Source: Atrichornis clamosus (Eukaryota > Chordata > Aves > Passeriformes > Menuridae). Taken from it: a stretch of 64,000 bases of DNA. This document shows, in pieces, positions 46,001 to 58,800 of this stretch (its first letter is position 1; the number at the start of each line of letters is the position of its first letter). The stretch lies in assembly GCA_013400975.1 (NCBI GenBank), contig WBMZ01014177.1:1-64000 (forward strand), given 5' to 3'. Below the pieces are notes generated by a model. It was given only the letters and a program-made list of their open reading frames with translations, made no database searches and was not told the origin of the DNA. A program made the translations under genes and the position numbers.

Positions 46001-47162
46001 GGTCTCATGAGAGCTGAGTAGAGGAGTGTAATAACTTCTTTAACATGCTAAGTCATGTTTCTTTTGGTGCGGTCCAGGAAATGGTTGGCTTTTTGGGCTG
46101 CAAGTGCATGTTGGTGAGTCATGTTGAATTTCTTGTCAACCAATGTCCCCAGCTCCTTCTCGCCAGGCCTGCTCTCAATCCATTCTCTGCCCTATTTGTA
46201 CTTGTGCGTGGGATTGCCCCAACCCAGGTGCAGGACCTCATACTTGGCCTTGTTGAACTGAATGAGGTTTACACAGATGCACCTCTCAAGCCTGTCCAGG
46301 CCCCTCTGGGTGGCATCCCTTCCCTCCAGTGTGTCAACTGCACCACACATCTTGGTGTCATCAGCAAACCTGCTTAGCATGCTCTTAATCCCACTGTCCG
46401 TGTTCTGACAAAGATGTTACAGCGCTGGTCCCAATACCAGTCCCTGAGCAATGGCACTCATCACTGGTCTCCATGTAGATATTTAGCTGTTGACTGCAAC
46501 TATTTAAGTGTGACAATCCAGTCAGTTTGTTATCCACTGAGTGGTCCATCTGTCAAATCCATGTGCCTCTAGTTTAGAGACAAGGATGTTGTGTGGCACA
46601 GTTATGGTGCTGAGCTGTGTGTATAAGGGGTTTGTGCCTTGTCAAGGCCCTAAGTGTGTTACACAGATTCTCACCTTCCTTGTATTTATGTTCCTCACAC
46701 ATTTAATTTATCTTCATGTTCCATGTTCTCCTGGTATCTGCTTTGGTGGCAATTCTTTAATTGTCATTCTTCTAAACGAGGTGCAAATGTGGGACTTCAG
46801 CAAATGCAATTATATAATGGTAAGCCTTGTACTGATCCTCTGAGAAAAGTGAGGGAAAACAGCTAATAAAGAATGGGGTAATAAAAGAGAAGCAATAGCA
46901 TAATGGTATTGAAAAATACCATATCAGAGAAAAATACTTCGCTCTCTGAAGAAAGTTTAGATATATGAAATGTGTGTTAATGTTTTCTTATTTTCCTTTG
47001 AAGGATCGACGCTTTAATGATGAGATTGACAAACTGACTGGATACAAGACGAAGTCACTCTTGTGCATGCCCATAAGAAACAGTGATGGAGAGATTATTG
47101 GTGTTGCTCAAGCAATAAATAAGACTCCAGGAGGTGCCCCTTTTTCTGATGATGATGAAAAG
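30267..47162 (+). CDS. PDE11A: PDE11A, dual-specificity cAMP/cGMP phosphodiesterase 11A (5' part: exons 1-2)
   Basis: PDE11A hydrolyses cAMP and cGMP; the long isoform carries two regulatory GAF domains before the catalytic domain. Exon 1 (30267-31073) and exon 2 (47004-47162) join in phase 0 to give 322 residues. Residues 1-30 hold a [16 protein letters not shown] motif. Residues 31-78 are a low-complexity Gly/Pro/Ala linker. PKA-type sites RRAS (S82) and RKAS (S127) match known PDE11A4 phosphosites. From about residue 165 GAF-A begins ([18 protein letters not shown]) and it reaches the NKFDE motif (N308, K309, F316, D320, E321). ATG 30,267 has a strong Kozak context (GGCACCATGG). GAF-B and the catalytic domain must lie beyond the window. 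The N-terminal linker is shorter than in the human long form, and Gly203 replaces a Cys that I recall as conserved. Confidence 0.95.
32965..32980. repeat. (AT)8 microsatellite
   Basis: Eight perfect AT dinucleotides in PDE11A intron 1. Confidence 0.85.
39567..39588. repeat. (AAAT)n microsatellite
   Basis: About five AAAT units in PDE11A intron 1. Confidence 0.85.
41418..41478. repeat. imperfect minisatellite-like repeat, unit 24-28 bp
   Basis: TACTACTGTACCTTTACACAC... is followed by TACTACTGTTCCTTTATACTC... and then a partial TACCTTTAG, so about 2.3 units. Confidence 0.6.
45488..46605 (-). mobile_element. CR1 LINE, about 1.1-kb 3' portion
   Basis: Read on the minus strand, this is the 3' part of an avian CR1. 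ORF2 sequence with the reverse-transcriptase FADD motif comes first. The ORF2 C-terminal region follows, then the 3' UTR (words such as AGGTTGGAAGGGACC and CTTCCAGGGATGGGG in reverse complement at 45,510-45,640). It is 5'-truncated near 46,605. Many stops and indels make it inactive. It is the largest CR1 copy in the window and lies in PDE11A intron 1, antisense to the gene, 400 bp before exon 2. Confidence 0.92.
46192..46380 (-). pseudogene. CR1 reverse-transcriptase fragment with FADD motif
   Basis: This is an open 62-codon stretch inside the CR1 copy. It begins near ...RFADDTK, the catalytic Asp-Asp of LINE reverse transcriptase. It continues [19 protein letters not shown] and ends with [13 protein letters not shown], diagnostic of CR1 ORF2. 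The rest of the enzyme is missing or frame-broken. Confidence 0.88.
47004..47162 (+). CDS. PDE11A: PDE11A exon 2 (residues 270-322, GAF-A second half)
   Basis: A pyrimidine-rich acceptor TTTGAAG|GAT and a donor AAG|GTAAGA bound 53 codons in phase 0. They start [20 protein letters not shown] and end SDDDEK. The match to mammalian PDE11A is nearly complete, and the NKFDE motif that closes the GAF nucleotide pocket is intact. Confidence 0.96.
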
Positions 47163-50100
47163 GTAAGATTACCATTACTTATGTATTTGAATTATTTTCT
47201 GTAATTCAGTAGACTTTTTAAAAGAGTTTCAATCCTAATAAGTAAATAACACAGCACATGTGTTAGTGATGTTTTTTGGAAGTGCATAACATAAAATACA
47301 CATTTTTTTGTTGTTTGAAATAGAAAATGTATATCTGTTCTGTAAATGTGTGAGTTCCTTTGGCTGAAACTTAATCTTATGCAGTCCTTTTTTCATGTAG
47401 TAGTAGACCTTATTAGGAAGATTTTTTATTTTTGAAAACTCAACCTGTAAGAATTAGTTTGGGGGTAAAATTATCACAGAGATAGTCCTAAGCTTGCTGA
47501 CCCTAAAAATCAGGATCTTCTCTTAGTATTTTCCATGGGATAAATACCTGTAGCATATGCAAAAGAAATTTTATTTTAGAGGTAATTATGCACATACAAC
47601 TTTGTTTTCCTAAAATATTGGAGACTTGCAAATACCCATGAAGAGACAAAGAGGATGGGAACGAACACTAGGTGTGTGTATATTAGATGGAATTTGGAGA
47701 GTAAAGTGAGCTCAAAAGGCTGGAAAGTAGAAGAATCTGCAACGAAGGAACTTGAATTAAAGACAGTGGGGAATACAGGAAGCAGTGCTGTTGAAGGCAG
47801 GTGGACACAGCTGACCTTGGAGGGAAAATGTGCGTGAAGCCAAAGCGTGACTGGGGAAGAGAATAGTAGAGGGGAGCAAACTGGGGAGGGACAGAACAGC
47901 AACAGGGAACTCTGCTTCTGTGTATTCAAATAGCATTGAATCTCATTTTGTGGAAAGGCAGTTAGAGGTAGACTTTTCTTCCCAAAGCTCTTTATGTTGA
48001 TTCAAAGGCAGTTAATTTTGGATGCAGAGCCATTGTTGCTGTATTACATGTTGACATGTCTATGCTACGACAAAAAGAGATGTTAAGTAATGCCTCTTGG
48101 AAGGTGAAAATTGCCATACTAGTTTGTCTAAATAGCTGGAGATCATTTTTATAATCAAGACAGCTTGACATGAATGAAATGCATTATAAAGCTGAACTAA
48201 CAGTGAACATATAAAATATTGCATAAATCAAACTCATTTTCCATAGAAACTGTAATAATAATATTTTGATTATGTATTGGAGATGCTATTACAATATTAT
48301 TTTTACTTTTTATATGTTTGCAGAAATATATTTAAAGCATTTTGCATAACCATTTTGTAGTTTGAAACAATTGTTTGGGGAGAATAAGAACATGAATCTT
48401 TATATGAATAAGGTCTGTTAATAGAATCATACTCATTTTTGCTGTGCAGTGGGCGTAATTCAAAATAGATTGCATTTTTTGAAATTTCAGTTTGCAAAAG
48501 AACCTTTTGCAGTAAAGGTAGGAAAACTTTTGCCAAGTTAAATATTAATAAGAGGATGCATTAAAGCTGAGAGAGAATGAAAAGGAGTACTGATTATTTT
48601 TATACCAGATGTCTTCTAATAGAAACACTTATAAGCAGATATTTCTTCTTCTATTTTTATAAGATTATTTAGCACAGGAAAACTTTCCTACCAAGTGGAG
48701 GTCTTCCAGCAGTTACTCTGGGCAACACCTGTTTATATGTGAAGAGCCAGTTTGCTTGCTGTGTACCACTATTTGCTTTGGTGCTTTTGCTAAATGTGTT
48801 TCAGCATTATTTTCTGATCGGATGTGCTTGAGCTGCTTTCTAACTTCTTGTTAAGCTTCACTTTCCATTAATACGAGACGTTTGGTTCCAGCTTGAAAGA
48901 CTGGATATATTTAGATTATAATCTTCCATAAATGCATTCAACAAATAAAGGAGTGGAGGATAAATTAAGGTAACAGTAGAAAGTTTAAGGTTTGACAAAC
49001 TAACAATACAGATGACTCAGCTCTCCAGTTATACATAAGACCAGAGAGTGAGCTTTTAAAAAACTCCCATAAATGCCAACCAAATGTTGGTTGCTCTTTG
49101 CAGTAATTTTGTAAAACCACAAAATCAGTTACAAGAACAATACTCATTGCAATGTGTATGTATATCTGGCATCTTTTGATCGGATGTTTTCTTTTAAATG
49201 TGTGGCAAGTAACAATGAAAAGAGTAATTCCTTTCTCTGGCAGTATCATTTATTCTAGCAGCACATTAAAGTCAACTTTTCTGTGAAAAGCTTATACACA
49301 CCTTTTCCTTCCATAAAAATAATTAACTCTATTTATTTCTGCAAGGTGTTTGTGTACCTGATTTGGCATAGTGATTTAGTTTGAATTAAATAACTTTAAA
49401 AATAACTCGTAATTTTCAGATTCTACTTTTTCAGACCTCTGAAGTTATCCAGTACTACTTAAATTGTTCCTTTAGAAGCCATCTAAACTTGTGTACCCAT
49501 AGGTTGCTTCTGAATTACTTTCGATGCTTGAAAATTTTGGATGTTGAATATTGATTTATTATCAATGTATGCCTCAGTGGGTAACTAAATGCAAATTAAA
49601 CCTCCCCTGGATAGGGTTTTTCAGCACTTCTTTTTATTAGTACTGTCCTTGTAAAGGGAATTTTGCTTAAAATGCAGCTTTTGTAATGGATTCTACATTT
49701 GATTATCACATGTTCAACTAGCAAGACAACTGTGTATGTGTGAATTGTGTATTACATAAATATTCTAATGAATTTTTGATGCTGTGGCATTTGTGTACTG
49801 ATGCTGTGGCATTTGCTTCCATTCACTGACTACCAAATATCTAAAAATCAGCAAATTGCACATACTTTGTCATCTTTATTTTTTCTAGTAACTTATATCG
49901 CTGTTATAGTTACAAACCTGTATGTTAGAACTCTTCAAGAATATATTGAATGGGTTCTGACATGTAGCTTTCATGGAAAAGTAAATGAGAATATAACCAT
50001 CATTTTGCCCTGTAATAGATCTTGGATTTAATGAGGCCTGGCAGTCCATGTGCTGTTATTTCCAAACCTGTGCTTTTAAGTTTCTTCACTCACTTTGTAA

Positions 50101-53100
50101 CCTAGAAAGCATGATATACCTCTGGGAAGCAAGAGAGCACATACTTTCAGGAGAACGGTCTTGCAGGATTAGCAAAAAGGTTTTTTATTGTAATATCAGC
50201 ATAGGTGGTTGTGAGAAAAGGGGGCAAGTGAAAACTGGGAAACCCTCTTCAGACTAAGAAAAGAACTGCCTGAGTGTTGAGGTAGCTTGTGCAGAGAAGC
50301 CTGATAAGTAGCTGGCAAAAGACCTACATTCAGCTTTATGTCGATATTATCACTTCTGACAATCAGCAGCTTCAGAATGGTTGGAAAATGAAAATGTAAA
50401 TTACAGGTCTTCTTCCTACCCACTAAACCTTCTCAGAAAAATGTCACTATCATTTGAGTCTGGCTCTTGTTTGCAAGTGTCTTTCTTCTCTTAGCATTGT
50501 GCGAAGCAATTAAAATAATCTGTTGGGGTTTTTTTTACAAAACAACAAGACTATATTGTATAATGAAATGTCTCTTGGCAGCACTGCTGTCTTGAGTCAA
50601 TAGGAGACAAAGACTTATGTTTTCAATTAGAATTAAGTAGATGCTAGCATCATTTTTATGTACTCTTACTTATTTTCAAGAAGTTAATAGCAAATAAAAT
50701 ATTTAAGATTTGAGGAGTTTTTAATGCTCCCAAGCTGTAACCAAGTTTATATTTTGCAATATCTAAAATGGAGTATTAGACTTCAAAGTTTTTCTAGTTT
50801 TGTTTTTCATTACAAATTCTCAGGGTTTTTTTTTTACTTGTCTGACTGCTGTGTTAAAAGCACAGCACTAGTAATGAATAGAAGTTAATTTTCTGCATTT
50901 AATTATTGTTTCCCACTGCCAAATTCCTTTTCTCCTTTTGGTGGAAGGTATGTTTCAGCTAATTCATTGTTTATGTGCACAATTAGATGATGGCTATGGA
51001 CATGACAGAATGATGTTCAGTGTTGCAATGTGTTTTGTCACCCCAACATTAGTGGCTCAGTTGAACACACTGATTTTGGAGATTTCCAGTTTGATATAAA
51101 CAATGGTAGAATACTTTACTTACAGCTATCACTATTACATTATGTTGTGTAATTGGTAACTTCTTGTAAAAATAGGCAGGTGATACACTTGTACATGTAT
51201 TTTGCCAGTGAAGAGACCAGTTCATTTGCACAGACATAGAGTAGAAAGATAACCCCCCCAAACCCTTGGAAAGGAGCGTGCACGCTACATGCATTCCCTG
51301 TACTGTGCTGAAGATTCCCTTAAGTGTATGTGCTGTTTGCTGGTGAGTCACACTTGTTCCAGGACTGGTGAGAAACTCAGCCTAACAAGAGTTTGACAAT
51401 CTGTGGTTGAGATTATTGTATGCCATTTAGAGTCTTCTGAAATGCAGTGCCAAAACAAATCTAATCCTCCATCAGAGAGGCTTAATGAACAGCAGCAGCA
51501 GCTCCATGGTCACTTAGATTGGCACCCTGGTTCTCTCTGCCTCTGACGTCCTCTTCGTCTGACAGAAGTGAACCGACTGCAGGGAAAGTATCCAGGGCTG
51601 CCATCTCAAATTAAACTCTGCTGGTTTTACTGAAAACCAGTAGTTTGAATACAGTGAAAGCTCTCTTGGGAGGGGGAAGAAAGAACTGGGTTTGGTTGTC
51701 TGTGCTCTGTGGATAGTTTTATTAAGGAATATATATGTCTATATATTCCAGGATTCGTCTGATGTATATTTGGGTTGTGAGGGCTTGAAGATAAGTGTTC
51801 TCACGCTCCAACATCTGTATTTCTTGCATTCTTAATAGCAGCCCTGTGATTTGAAATTGTCCAATTTAATGTGCTGCTCTTGGTTCATAGTAGTTAAAGC
51901 TTAAAAATATTCCATACCAGGTCTACCACAGTGATGAATGATTTGCAGGGATTTTGCTATAACTGCTAATTCATTTTCTGTGAGTTTTTGTATGATGAGC
52001 TCAGAGTCACGCTGGCAGGTAGCAATTTCAAAGTCAGTAAGGACCATTTCTTTACCTTAGGGAAGTAATCAACTGTAAATAAAACTACTGGGAAAGGAAG
52101 TGATCCAGAACAGGCAAGCATCACTGGCTGTTGCGAAAATGATAACCCCAGCTCTGAGAATGTGTGCAACTTACAAAAAAAAAAAGTAACCTGAAAATAA
52201 CTGATGGATCCACTACAAAGGAACATAAGAAACAAATTAGATAATGAATTTTTTGTGGTTTATATACTGCAGTATGTGATGACCTCCTGCAAGTACCTAC
52301 CTTGGTTATCTGTCACGGCAGTGAGAATCCAAAAGCTATTATTTTAAAATGGCATAATTCTCAAAGGTATCATATGGCCCATATGTCACTTACCTCCCAA
52401 TGCAAGAGACAAATTTGCTGAAAGACTGAAAATAACAAAGACATTTGAAGGATGAAGGTGCTGAAGCACTTACAACTATCTGGGAAAACTCTAATAGTTT
52501 ATTAGGCCCACTTCTCAAAAAGTACTTGCTACACAAATCTAAATTAAAATAAATCACAGTAACTGAACTGTCTTGGAGAGTTTAAAACAATTTGCCACTA
52601 GGAAATTTGCTTTATCAAGACAGCTTAACACCACTGGTATGCAACCAACATCACAAAATCACTGCCATGACAGATATTTGCATGGACTTCTTTCAGTCTT
52701 TTTACATTGTCATGCTTTCATGTTAAGCAGAAAGTCGAGATTTCTTTTCAATTACAGAACGTGAAATGTACTTGAAAATTAAGAAAAGCTTGTTTGTATC
52801 AATACCTCTGTTTTGAGACTGACAGTTAAAATTTGAATGGGACATCTTTATGTCTGAGGTCTGGAAATGTGTCTAAGATGTGTTACAGTGATATTTCAGT
52901 GAACTATATTATTTTTTCTCAAATATAAATGTGTATTTTCCTAGACTTGGGAGCTACTTTGTTGCTGTGTGTTTATGGTACATGTTGCACTAAATTCTTG
53001 GTACTTGTTTGATTCTTGTAGGTGCTACTATAAAACAAATTTAAAAATTGTCAGATTTGATATCAGGAAAGGTTTCTCTTTAGAACAATTCAGGAAAAAT

Positions 53101-55640
53101 TGTCATGGGTTTTTTTGTGGGGACTGGAGTTTTGTTCTTACCTTCCTTACTCTCACCATTATATAAAACATCTCCATTTTTCCTGCAGTTGCCAACAGGA
53201 ACCTGAATATGTTGGTTCTTTCCAAATTTCCTGTGCTTGTATCTTCTCAACTAATATGGAGAGACTTGAACAAACAGGAGCTCTTGTCTGTAAACCTAGA
53301 CTGTCATTTGGGTAATGTTTGTAGTATTTGACTCAAAGCTCACTAAACTAAACAGAAGGATCTCTGCTGACTTCGTGGGCTTTTAAAGATCAAACTTCTG
53401 TTCATTCCTAACATAGTAACATTTAAGTAAATGCAGACCCCCAAGTCTGCTTTATGAAGCTTAAATTTATCCAGGTCAGAGCACTGGAAAGAGATTGGTT
53501 GAGGATCACTTTTGGCTTTTGTTGCTTCCACTGGATGCAAACAGGTTCACAGTAGACTGGGCAGCTTTCCTTCATACTTATTTCAGTCATGTTATCAAAA
53601 ATTATTCTTATTAATTACATCCCTGTTTGACAAAATTCCAGAGGAGTTATGAGGGTAAGTGGTCTATCAGAGACATGGATTATGAAGCATTCAGTATTAC
53701 CTTGGGTCTAAATTTTACTAAGAGAACTCTGGGTTTTCCTGGAAATTCTGAAGCATAGAAATAGCCCTGGAACTTGTGCTCTGTTTTGCTCTTTCATTAG
53801 TATTCACAAGGCACTGTAGCAGGAGAAAAGAGCCCTGATCTCTGCTGGTCAAACACAAGAACAAACTTCTCAGGAAGACTGGCAATGCAACAAAATGCCA
53901 GGATCATGGAAGCCTTTGTGCAGCCATGATATGTTATTCCATGAGAAGCAGAATAAATTTTTCAACAGGAAGCCAAAAGCCAAGAACTCTGGAGTTCTGG
54001 TTGTAATTCTCAGACACTTTAATAACTAGAAATGGTGATGTTAATATTACCTTTTAAAATTAATACTGTATTAATAGAGTTTTCAATTAAATGCTTTGAA
54101 TACTGAAACAACAATTATACAGAGGCTCAGGAGGATTAGACTTTTGTTTGCTACATCTGTCATCAGGAAGAAAACCTGCCAGTCTTAAGAGCTATGATGT
54201 GTATCTGTGTCACAGTAGAACTTTAGATACTGTCTATATAAAGAATTGACTAGAAAAGCTGGGTTTCGTTGTTTGATTTTTTTACTTTCAGCTGAGTCTT
54301 TCTTTTCTTGGCAAAACTCCCTTAAACCAAGTAAATTGTTTTGATCAAATGGCTTATTCGAAAAATCTTGTTTGCTTGAAGTGAAATCTGCACTGGAGCC
54401 TTCTTACAGAAGCATGTGAGAGGAAACCTTTGTGGTCAACAGCTGGTGAAGCTTTTGTTCCTGGTGGTTAATGGAGATGTGCCCTGTGGGCTGGACGGGA
54501 GGACTTGGTCCCTTGGGAATTGTTTTCAGAACTTCTGTCGGTCTAGTCAGTTCTCCCTAGCTGTTCTTCATAATAACTTCAAGCCTTCATACACTTTTAG
54601 AATATAGCATTTTGCATCTCCTGTGAATTGCTTATCTTTCCTGAAGCAGAATGAAATGTTCATACAGCAGTCTCTGCCATCAAAAGTATTTCCCCCTGGA
54701 ATAGTGGTGCAGAGCCTATCTGTAGCTATAGGTTATATGATGAGATATTGAAAACTTCTTAGCAGATAATTTTGCTAAAAATTAAGTCAACTTATGACTT
54801 TCAGCATGTTAATATAAGCTTAATAAGAAACTGTAATTAAAACAGTATTGTTTTCCTAGCACTGATTCACAGTATCCCCTTGAGCAAATCATTTTACAGT
54901 GATCTCTCTTCTGAAACATAATTCTAAAAATGGCATTAGGTGGTTTCATATGTGCTATCAGACTTTCAATTTTAAGTATTCTTACTTTATAATAAGGAAA
55001 TAATTTTCCTTCTTTTTGAGCTCAGCCTGAGCTTTTGATGCCTTGTTGACTACTTTTTTTGCATGTAGCATCTCTTATTTGAACAGATCTGGGTAGAAAA
55101 CACCAAAACAATTTCACAAAAATCAGTTTTAGCTGTTTGTTTAATAGTCCCAGCTTTGCATATAGTATTTCTCATCTCTGTCCCAGCTTTACCTATAATG
55201 TTTCTCAACCCCATGAAACTTGTGCCACCCTGCTGTCTTTGATTGGTTTGCCAAAGCGTAGCTGGTCTGTAATTGGCAAACTCCTGATGGTACCTTAGAA
55301 GGAATTCAGCCATCCTCCATGCTATCTTCACAATTGTCCACCTGAGGGATTCCTGCCTGCATCCCAGCAGCTGGAGTATGTAAGCAGCAATATAGCTGCA
55401 ATGCCTGTCAGGAGTGTACAGGAATGTGTTTCCCCTGTATCTGGGAAATGGCTGTTTAAATCTGTGGCCACAAATGAATAAAACTCTTGTCCTCGTCTTT
55501 CATAGGACCTTTCTCTGTCAGCAGCTGAAAACAAATGCCTGGAATGAGGCAAGCACAGGATGGTATTTCTCTCATATAGTCCACCAGTGTACTGTTATCT
55601 GCAGCTCAGGGCCAGACATGGTATCTTTGTGTTTAATACC
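47163..55640 (+). other. PDE11A: PDE11A intron 2, first part, no exon seen
   Basis: AT-rich, with no sequence matching the expected next PDE11A exon. A 16-bp word, GATGCTGTGGCATTTG, is directly repeated with a 22-bp period at 49,778-49,815. Otherwise nothing is recognised. Confidence 0.5.
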
Positions 55641-55654
55641 ACCCTGGGGATTTT

Positions 55655-55870
55655 CTGCTTAGGAATTTATTCAGGCATTTCTTGAAGCAAGACAAGCTTA
55701 TAGCTTTCACAACATCCTGCACATTGTGTGAAGAATTGCCATGTGACTTCAATTAATTTTATGTTATTCCTCCTAGTTTTGCTTTTAGTGAACTCAGTGA
55801 AAAGTCATTCCCTATTCATTTTCACCCCAATTGTTTTGCCCTAAAAATCTCCAGCAGTTCCCCCCTGGTG
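55655..55870 (-). mobile_element. ancient CR1/L3-like LINE remnant
   Basis: In reverse complement it follows the 3' ORF2 end of an old CR1/L3-like element. Signs on the plus strand are CTTTCACAACATCCT, a TGTGTGAAGAA segment, AATTAATTTTATG followed by CTCCTAGTT, and TTCCCTATTCATTTTCACC. It is highly diverged with no open frame. It is the same family type as the remnant at 4 kb, in the opposite orientation. Confidence 0.6.
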
Positions 55871-58800
55871 CAGTCATGTGTCTGCTTTGGCAGGAGGGCT
55901 GCCTGCTCCCCTGAGCCCCTGGGCAGTGTCTCTGTGCTGCTGTGCCATTTGGTACTTTCCATGTCTGGAGAAGTAGAAGGCATTTGAACCAATTTTTTGT
56001 GCACTCAAGCCTGAAAAACCAACCAATGCCCTTTCCTTAGTGTTTCAAAACTACCTCTTAGTTATGCCCAGAACTGTTTTTGAAAGCCTGGGCATGTCTT
56101 CATTGCTTCTTTTGTCATCTTGATGTCACTGCATTACCATGGGGAAAAAAAAAGAAATTGCTTGCTATTTAACTAGCTAGTCCATTTTGCTGATTGTTAA
56201 TTTTAGCAAAAACTGTTTCTGTTTCAATGGAACATTCCAGAGCTCTGTGAATCACTGTGAATGGTGTGTCTTTAATTTAAAAAACCCAACCTACAACAAA
56301 GCATGAAAAACATATCAGGTTACCAGTGAAAATTAGTCAACCAGATTAACAGTTACTGTGCAGTGAGACTACGTGTTCTAGACTAGAACTGACTAAAATT
56401 ATGAAAGTTATGGTAGTTTAACCACGTAATGATAATGATTTAGTATCTCTTGCATAGCTGGCAAACTCTAAACTAAAGTTAAAATAATATCATGATGATT
56501 TCTATAATTAAAATGTTGTTGGAGTTGTAAGAGATAATTGAGCCACCTTCTTCATAATAGTGAATGGTGCTCAGAAATTTCAGGCAGGAAATTATGTGGT
56601 GCACTTCAGGTAAGTGCACTTAATAGGGTTATCAAATTGTATTTAGAAAAATATTTCCCATGAATGGCATAGTGATGCAGGCAGGGGCACTGGAAAGAGT
56701 GCTTCATTTAACGGTGCTTTGTGAAAGCTGTGAGTAGGACCCTTAATTGTTAATTTGGTCTGTGGGGAGCCTTATTACTTAGAATAATTATCCACATACA
56801 TTTTAAGTGAAACAAAAGAAAAAATTATACTGGCAGCTATTAAGGCTACAGTCTTTGGACTGAACTTGACATGAATTTAACCTTAGTATTAATTTGCAGT
56901 CAACTTCCTGTCCATGTGTTAGAATGGATAAAAACAAATCTTGGGTTTTTTCCTCTTTTCAGTTTTGTTTTTGGGTTTGGGTTTTGGTGGTGGTGGTAGT
57001 TTGGGTTTTTTTTCAAAGAAAAAGCTTTTGCTGTATAAAACCAGATTAGCATTTTGCAATGCTGGTGTCATGGTTACAAAGCAAATTCATTGATATTAGC
57101 TCTCCAGTGTTACGGCATCGTTTTAAACTGGGAGGTGAGTGGAAAGGCCCTGGAGCTGTAGTGGACAGGCACAGTGTGTAGGGCTGTGTTGTGGGGTGCC
57201 AAGTAGTGATGGACTTGTGGAGATCAAGAGCAGAGGATGTCCGAGCTGCCACGTGGTGAGGTGTCAGAGGGATCTCTTGTAGGACAGCGGTGCCACGAGT
57301 TGTGGTCTGAGCAGGAGCAGCCCTGTTGTCTTGTCCTACTGAGCAGAACAGCAGTGAATACGGTACTGCCCCCTGCTAAGGAGAGGAGGCTTTGAAAGGG
57401 CTTGCCACAGACATGTTACCATAAACACAATCTGAATTTTCTTTTTCTGTCACCCAAAGTGGAAAATGTGGTTAGTGGGGGGGGCCTAGGTACTTGAATC
57501 ACAAAGATTGATAATCTGCTCTAGCTTAGGTTTTCAGGGCTTCTCCTCCAACTCAAGGTGTAAAGTCATGAGCTTTTAATTCTGTATCTCCAGAAATTCT
57601 GATTCTCAGTGATGGCAAAGTTTGTTGCTACCCTACTGGACATGCACAACAGCTGAAATGTCACCTCTTAATACAGGTGTCTCAAGGGTAAACTCTGGTC
57701 TCTTGAACAGTATCAAATAATTCTGAAGTTCAAGAAGTTGGTAAAATTAGACAGAGCAGTGAAAATGTAGATGACTTACAGAAGTTGAAGTCTGCCTGCA
57801 GAAGTGTTAAATCAGCAGATTGGCAAGAAGCTTCTCACTAACAAATTAGAGCAATAAGATCCTGCATTTAACCTAAGTTTTGGAAAAACATGTAATGTAG
57901 AGACTGTAATTTGCCTTACAAGTGGAGAGATCACCTCTGGTTTTGTGTGATTTCATGAACATCTGGCAAAATCCAACCTCTGGCTGATAAACTCAGTAGC
58001 TGCTGCCAGACCAAGCAGTTAATAGACAAATGAAAAGCATTTTATTTTTCTGAAGTGGGTTTTGGGAAATCACCATACTTAGGAAGAAGAAGCCATTCCA
58101 GTGAGATATGAAAAGCCACCATAACAGCCTATAGGAATGAGCTTGAGCATATTATGTGTTCAGCTAAGCTGACAGTTTGAAGTTGTTGCATTAATGTTTA
58201 CTTTTGGAAGAATAAAGAGGTGGGGGTTGTTGGTTGGTTGGGGGTTTTTTCCCCCTCAATCTATTATATCTTTTAACATAGTCTTTAAAAATTAGGTTCC
58301 ATTCTCAGAGTAGGAATGGTGAGAAACTTATTTGATAAGCCTCTGTGTTCTATGTATAAGAAGGATTCAATAAAATTAATATGAAAATGAATTCCACTGA
58401 GTAACTGCTCGATGATCATGTTCCTTGCTGATGTCATATTTAAGTAGTATGTCCTGAACATTAAAACAAGATACTTCAATTATTGTTTCATCAGGTACTT
58501 AGACTTTTTCTTTTAATGAAAATTGAACTAGAGATGAATAATCAGAATTGATTCTAATTTAATTTATTATAATATGCATGGCCTTCTGTTTTGCTTCTGC
58601 TGTCAGTTTTGTGGATTTTATTAGAATAGATATGTCAAGTCAGATACTAAGTTCTATTTTTGCTTATATAAAAAGATTAAATGTTAGATGCCTGTAGTAG
58701 AATGTGACGCTGAAGCAGGAAATATCTCACCGTTAAAAATATTCTTGCGATACTGTTTTAAACAGAACCTGCTTTTCTGGAATAGTTGCTATACTTCTGA

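Noticed and set aside
46045..46377. 110-codon plus-strand frame
   Set aside because: It is antisense to the CR1 reverse-transcriptase region; the minus strand carries the recognisable FADD fragment.
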